DNA of 64,000 nt from positions 1-64,000 of the forward strand of contig QCLS01000002.1 in NCBI GenBank assembly GCA_003214355.1, in the 5' to 3' direction. A program made the translations under genes and the position numbers. This DNA is from Prochlorococcus sp. AG-418-C09 (GTDB taxonomy: Bacteria; Cyanobacteriota; Cyanobacteriia; PCC-6307; Cyanobiaceae). Shown piece by piece: positions 61,299-64,000 of the stretch; within the stretch, counting starts at the first letter, position 1; every line of letters starts with the position of its first letter. The notes beneath the pieces were generated by a model. It was not told where the DNA came from. It ran no database searches and worked only from the letters and a program-made list of their open reading frames with translations.

Positions 61299-61898
61299 TT
61301 ATTTACCGCTTATGTAAAAAATAATTATGCCACTAATAATTCCACCTAAATGTCCATTAAAGCTGACACCTGGCAACAAAGAAAAAATAATTCCAAAAGA
61401 CAATAAAAAAGATAATAATTTAAATATCTCTAAGTTCCTTTTTAAGCCTATATAAATATGCAAAAGACTTTCTTTCCCAAAATAAGAAGACATCATAAGG
61501 AATGAAAATGAGCCATAAATAACACCACTTAGGCCAACTAAAAGATTATTATATTCATAAAAAAAATAATTATCTAATATATACAAATAAATAGTCTGCA
61601 AAGGTATTATGAATAATAATAATAAGATAAACAGTTTATTGTTTTGTGAGTTTAACTTTATAAGAGAATATCTCAGTATTACGATACCAAAAAGATTAGA
61701 TAATAAATGGTTCAAGTCAACATGAACAAAGCTATATAAGAATATTCGCAATGGTTCTCTATATATCTTACCTGACCAATAAGCTAAATCATGAATATCA
61801 AATAATCCGATGATATTAGTAATAAAAAATAAAATTAGTGAGAATAATATAGGTAAAATAAATTGTATTTCTCTTCCTAGAGATTTATAATTAGACAT
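61299..61898 (-). CDS. Rhomboid-family intramembrane serine protease
   Basis: About 199 aa from the ATG at 61898 (MSNYKSLGREIQF); the open frame reaches 61955 but the extra start is not family-like. Six helices are likely. The catalytic Ser is in VGLSGVIYGS (Ser124) and the catalytic His in FNGHLGGIISG (His183). The helix-2 motif HVDLNHLLSNLFG is also present. The substrate is unknown. It is divergent from the aldehyde dehydrogenase. Confidence 0.88.
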   Translation of the reverse strand: MSNYKSLGREIQFILPILFSLILFFITNIIGLFDIHDLAYWSGKIYREPLRIFLYSFVHVDLNHLLSNLFGIVILRYSLIKLNSQNNKLFILLLLFIIPLQTIYLYILDNYFFYEYNNLLVGLSGVIYGSFSFLMMSSYFGKESLLHIYIGLKRNLEIFKLLSFLLSFGIIFSLLPGVSFNGHLGGIISGIIIFYISGK

Positions 61899-62026
61899 TC
61901 TATTCTTATTTAAATAATTAATAAATACCTCAAATAAGTATAAACTAATTAGCAAGCATGATCCATTTTCTTTATAACAAAAACTAATATCTGATATATT
62001 AATAAATTGAACAACTCATTTTCATA

Positions 62027-63418
62027 ATGAATAATAATAAATATGAGTTAATTGAAAGAATAAATTCTTTAAAGGAAAAAGTTGCTTCTGGGAATACGAC
62101 CAGCTATGAATGGCGAATTGAGCAAATAAAAAGAATTGATCTGTTACTGGAAGAAAATAAATCAAGAATTATAAACGCTCTTTTTAGCGATCTTGGCAAA
62201 TCAAAGGTTGAAGCCTTATCTGAAATACTTCTGGTTAAAGAAGAAATTAATTTATTCAGAAGGGAATTACAAAAATGGATGAAGCCAAGATTAATTAATA
62301 CACCTATTTATCTTTTCCCTTCTTCCTCAAGCATAATTTATGAACCTCTTGGATGTGTACTAATTCTAGGTCCCTACAATTATCCTCTTTTATACATATT
62401 GAAACCTTTAGTAAATATTTTTGCAGCTGGTAATACGGCAATTATAAAACCTTCTGAAAAATGTATCCAAACTTCGAAGTTAATCAAAGATTTAACAAAA
62501 AAATACTTTGAGAGTGACACACTTATTACTGTTGAAGGGGGATATGAAGAGGCTGTAACGCTTGCAAATCAAGACTTTGATCACATCTTCTTTACTGGTA
62601 GCAGCAAAACTGGTAAATCAATTATGAAATCCGCCGCTAAAAACTTAACGCCAGTTACTCTTGAACTAAGTGGAACTAACCCAGTAATTGTTTTCAAAAA
62701 TACAAATTTAAAAATTACTGCTAAGCGATTAGTTTGGGGCAAGTTCTTAAACTCTGGACAATCATGTATGGCACCTAATCACATTTTTGTAGATGAAAGT
62801 ATAAAAGACGACCTTATTAGAGAAATAAAAAATTCAATAATAGAATTTTATGGTAAAGATCCTCTCAAATCAAAAGATTTATCAAAGCTAGAAGAAAAGA
62901 ATTTCATAAGAAGTCTATCAATTCTCAAGAAAGCTAAAAATAAAGATCAGATTATTTATGGCGGAGATTTTAATGAAAAACAATTTAAAATTTCCCCAAC
63001 TATTTTGGAAATTGAAAAAGGGAAAGACTCCCTAATTAAAGAAGAGTTATTTAGTTCAATCTTGCCCATTCTAGTATTTAATGATGTGGAATCTATTTTG
63101 AAATTAATTCAAAAATCCCCTAAACCTCTAGCAATTTATATATTTGGAGGTAATAAAATCTTACATAAAAGGATTTCCGAAATGACAAGTTCAGGGTCAA
63201 TTTGTATAAACGATGTAATTATTCCTGTAATTACATCTAATTTGCCATTTGGAGGGGTAGGAAAAAGTGGTATTGGTAAATTCCATGGAGAAGAAGGATT
63301 TAAGAATTTCTCCAATCAAAAATCAATAACTCGCAGAGGGACTTTTCTTGATGTAGTACTTAGATATCCTCCATATGCAAGGATAACTAATATTATGAAT
63401 TTTATTTTTAAGATTTAA
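62027..63418 (+). CDS. Aldehyde dehydrogenase, class 3 / fatty-aldehyde type
   Basis: 463-aa NAD(P)+-dependent dehydrogenase with catalytic Cys247 in NSGQSCMAPNH, general-base Glu213 in LELSGTNPVIV and cofactor motif FFTGSSKTGKSIM. A hydrophobic C-terminus (VLRYPPYARITNIMNFIFKI) resembles membrane-anchored fatty-aldehyde dehydrogenases. Its role is probably oxidation of long-chain or lipid-peroxide aldehydes. Confidence 0.93.
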   Translation: MNNNKYELIERINSLKEKVASGNTTSYEWRIEQIKRIDLLLEENKSRIINALFSDLGKSKVEALSEILLVKEEINLFRRELQKWMKPRLINTPIYLFPSSSSIIYEPLGCVLILGPYNYPLLYILKPLVNIFAAGNTAIIKPSEKCIQTSKLIKDLTKKYFESDTLITVEGGYEEAVTLANQDFDHIFFTGSSKTGKSIMKSAAKNLTPVTLELSGTNPVIVFKNTNLKITAKRLVWGKFLNSGQSCMAPNHIFVDESIKDDLIREIKNSIIEFYGKDPLKSKDLSKLEEKNFIRSLSILKKAKNKDQIIYGGDFNEKQFKISPTILEIEKGKDSLIKEELFSSILPILVFNDVESILKLIQKSPKPLAIYIFGGNKILHKRISEMTSSGSICINDVIIPVITSNLPFGGVGKSGIGKFHGEEGFKNFSNQKSITRRGTFLDVVLRYPPYARITNIMNFIFKI

Positions 63419-63481
63419 TTCATTAATTTGATTTTTCTAGTGCAGGGTTTTAACAAATAAATAGTATCTTCTAAAGCCTTT

Positions 63482-64000
63482 ATGAGACTTAAAAACATAA
63501 TAATCTTATTTTTTATATGCTTCTCGGATTTCCGGCTTGTAGGAGCCCAGCTTATAACCTCCGAAATCAAGGAGTCAAATGGAAATCTGGATTTAATTAC
63601 TAATGATATGAATAGAGTTAAAGTTCATATAGTAAAAGAGGGAGACACTCTCTCAAGTATCTCAGAACTTTATTCAATAGATAAACAATTTATCATAGAA
63701 GCTAATAATCTAGAAAATGAAAATTATATATACATTGGCCAGAATCTAAAAATTACAGATCATAATGAAACCGTAATTCAGCAAAATTTTCACGAAGTGA
63801 AGAAAGGTGATAGTTTGACTGAAATTTCAATAATATATGGCATATCTATTAAAGACCTAATAGAAATTAATAACCTAGATAATCCAAACTCACTTAAGGT
63901 TGGTTCAAAACTAATTTTAAACAAAAATTATTCCGAAATAAATGAGATAGAAATATTAAACGATTTAGAAAGTCTTATCTATGGTCCACTTCAAATTAAT
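63482..64000 (+). CDS. LysM-domain protein, 3' end cut by the window edge
   Basis: The first 173 codons are visible from the ATG (63482). There is an N-terminal hydrophobic signal (RLKNIIILFFICFSDFRLVG, cleavage after GAQ likely), then two LysM repeats: VHIVKEGDTLSSISELYSID and FHEVKKGDSLTEISIIYGIS, each followed by an asparagine-rich loop (EANNLENEN and EINNLDNPN). LysM binds peptidoglycan. Such proteins are often cell-wall hydrolases (for example M23 peptidases) or envelope anchors; the catalytic part lies outside the window. Confidence 0.85.
   Translation, partial: MRLKNIIILFFICFSDFRLVGAQLITSEIKESNGNLDLITNDMNRVKVHIVKEGDTLSSISELYSIDKQFIIEANNLENENYIYIGQNLKITDHNETVIQQNFHEVKKGDSLTEISIIYGISIKDLIEINNLDNPNSLKVGSKLILNKNYSEINEIEILNDLESLIYGPLQIN

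Overview
The window is AT-rich (by eye near 30% G+C), gene-dense, and carries chlorophyll synthase (ChlG), NdhB, PipX/PipY, long-form HPF (LrtA), DUF4278, DUF2862, DUF1823, DUF3104 and Nif11 proteins, a cyanobacterial-type DciA/DUF721 protein and many tiny membrane proteins. This combination, with short intergenic gaps and frequent GTG/TTG starts, points to a marine picocyanobacterium: a high-light Prochlorococcus. That assignment rests on gene content and recalled synteny, not on a database search.

Layout. 1-12 kb: a lipoprotein fragment, topA, ndhB, an ABC ATPase, birA, a DciA-like protein, menG, hisF, then DUF2862-chlG-penicillin-binding protein, and rsmB. 12-15 kb: two tiny ORFs and a light-repair-type operon (DCC thiol oxidoreductase, TIGR03643, DUF2256, photolyase-related protein). 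15-27 kb: trmH, a peptide-type ABC permease, lepA, mqo, nifU-like, a self-contained unit made of promoter, pseudoknotted leader resembling the glutamine-II (downstream-peptide) riboswitch, DUF4278 peptide and strong terminator, an ArsM-like methyltransferase, a class V aminotransferase, an SDR, murE, a glutaredoxin-like protein, yidD and rpsD. 27-37 kb: two transsulfuration PLP enzymes with cysK, then queA, pdhC (E2), ylqD, an acyl-activating enzyme and lipB. 37-49 kb: lrtA, a DeoC-like protein, recO and a glycosyltransferase; then a long minus-strand run (aroQ, miaE, cobI, DUF1823, der, cbiQ-like, pipX, pipY, sepF, proC); tRNA-Tyr, tRNA-Thr and a proline iminopeptidase.

49-60 kb is an accessory, microprotein-rich stretch. 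Household genes there (bcp, tatA, tenA, thiD) are scattered among about 20 small, mostly membrane or unknown proteins, many of them below 60 codons. In this stretch I found four near-identical 16-bp palindromic sites (common form TAGTACANATDTAYTA), each 13/14 to the cyanobacterial LexA box as I remember it. They are placed on the promoters of three small genes: a Cys-rich 99-aa protein heading a micro-operon, a 66-aa protein with two tandem boxes 20 bp apart, and a DUF3104 protein. This candidate SOS set of small proteins is the most interesting signal in the window. The window ends with a GNAT protein, a rhomboid protease, an aldehyde dehydrogenase and the start of a LysM protein.

Functional links visible here: LipB with the lipoylated E2; PipX with PipY; MenG, ChlG and NdhB in photosynthetic membrane function; TenA with ThiD in thiamin metabolism; and CysK with two transsulfuration enzymes in sulfur amino-acid metabolism.
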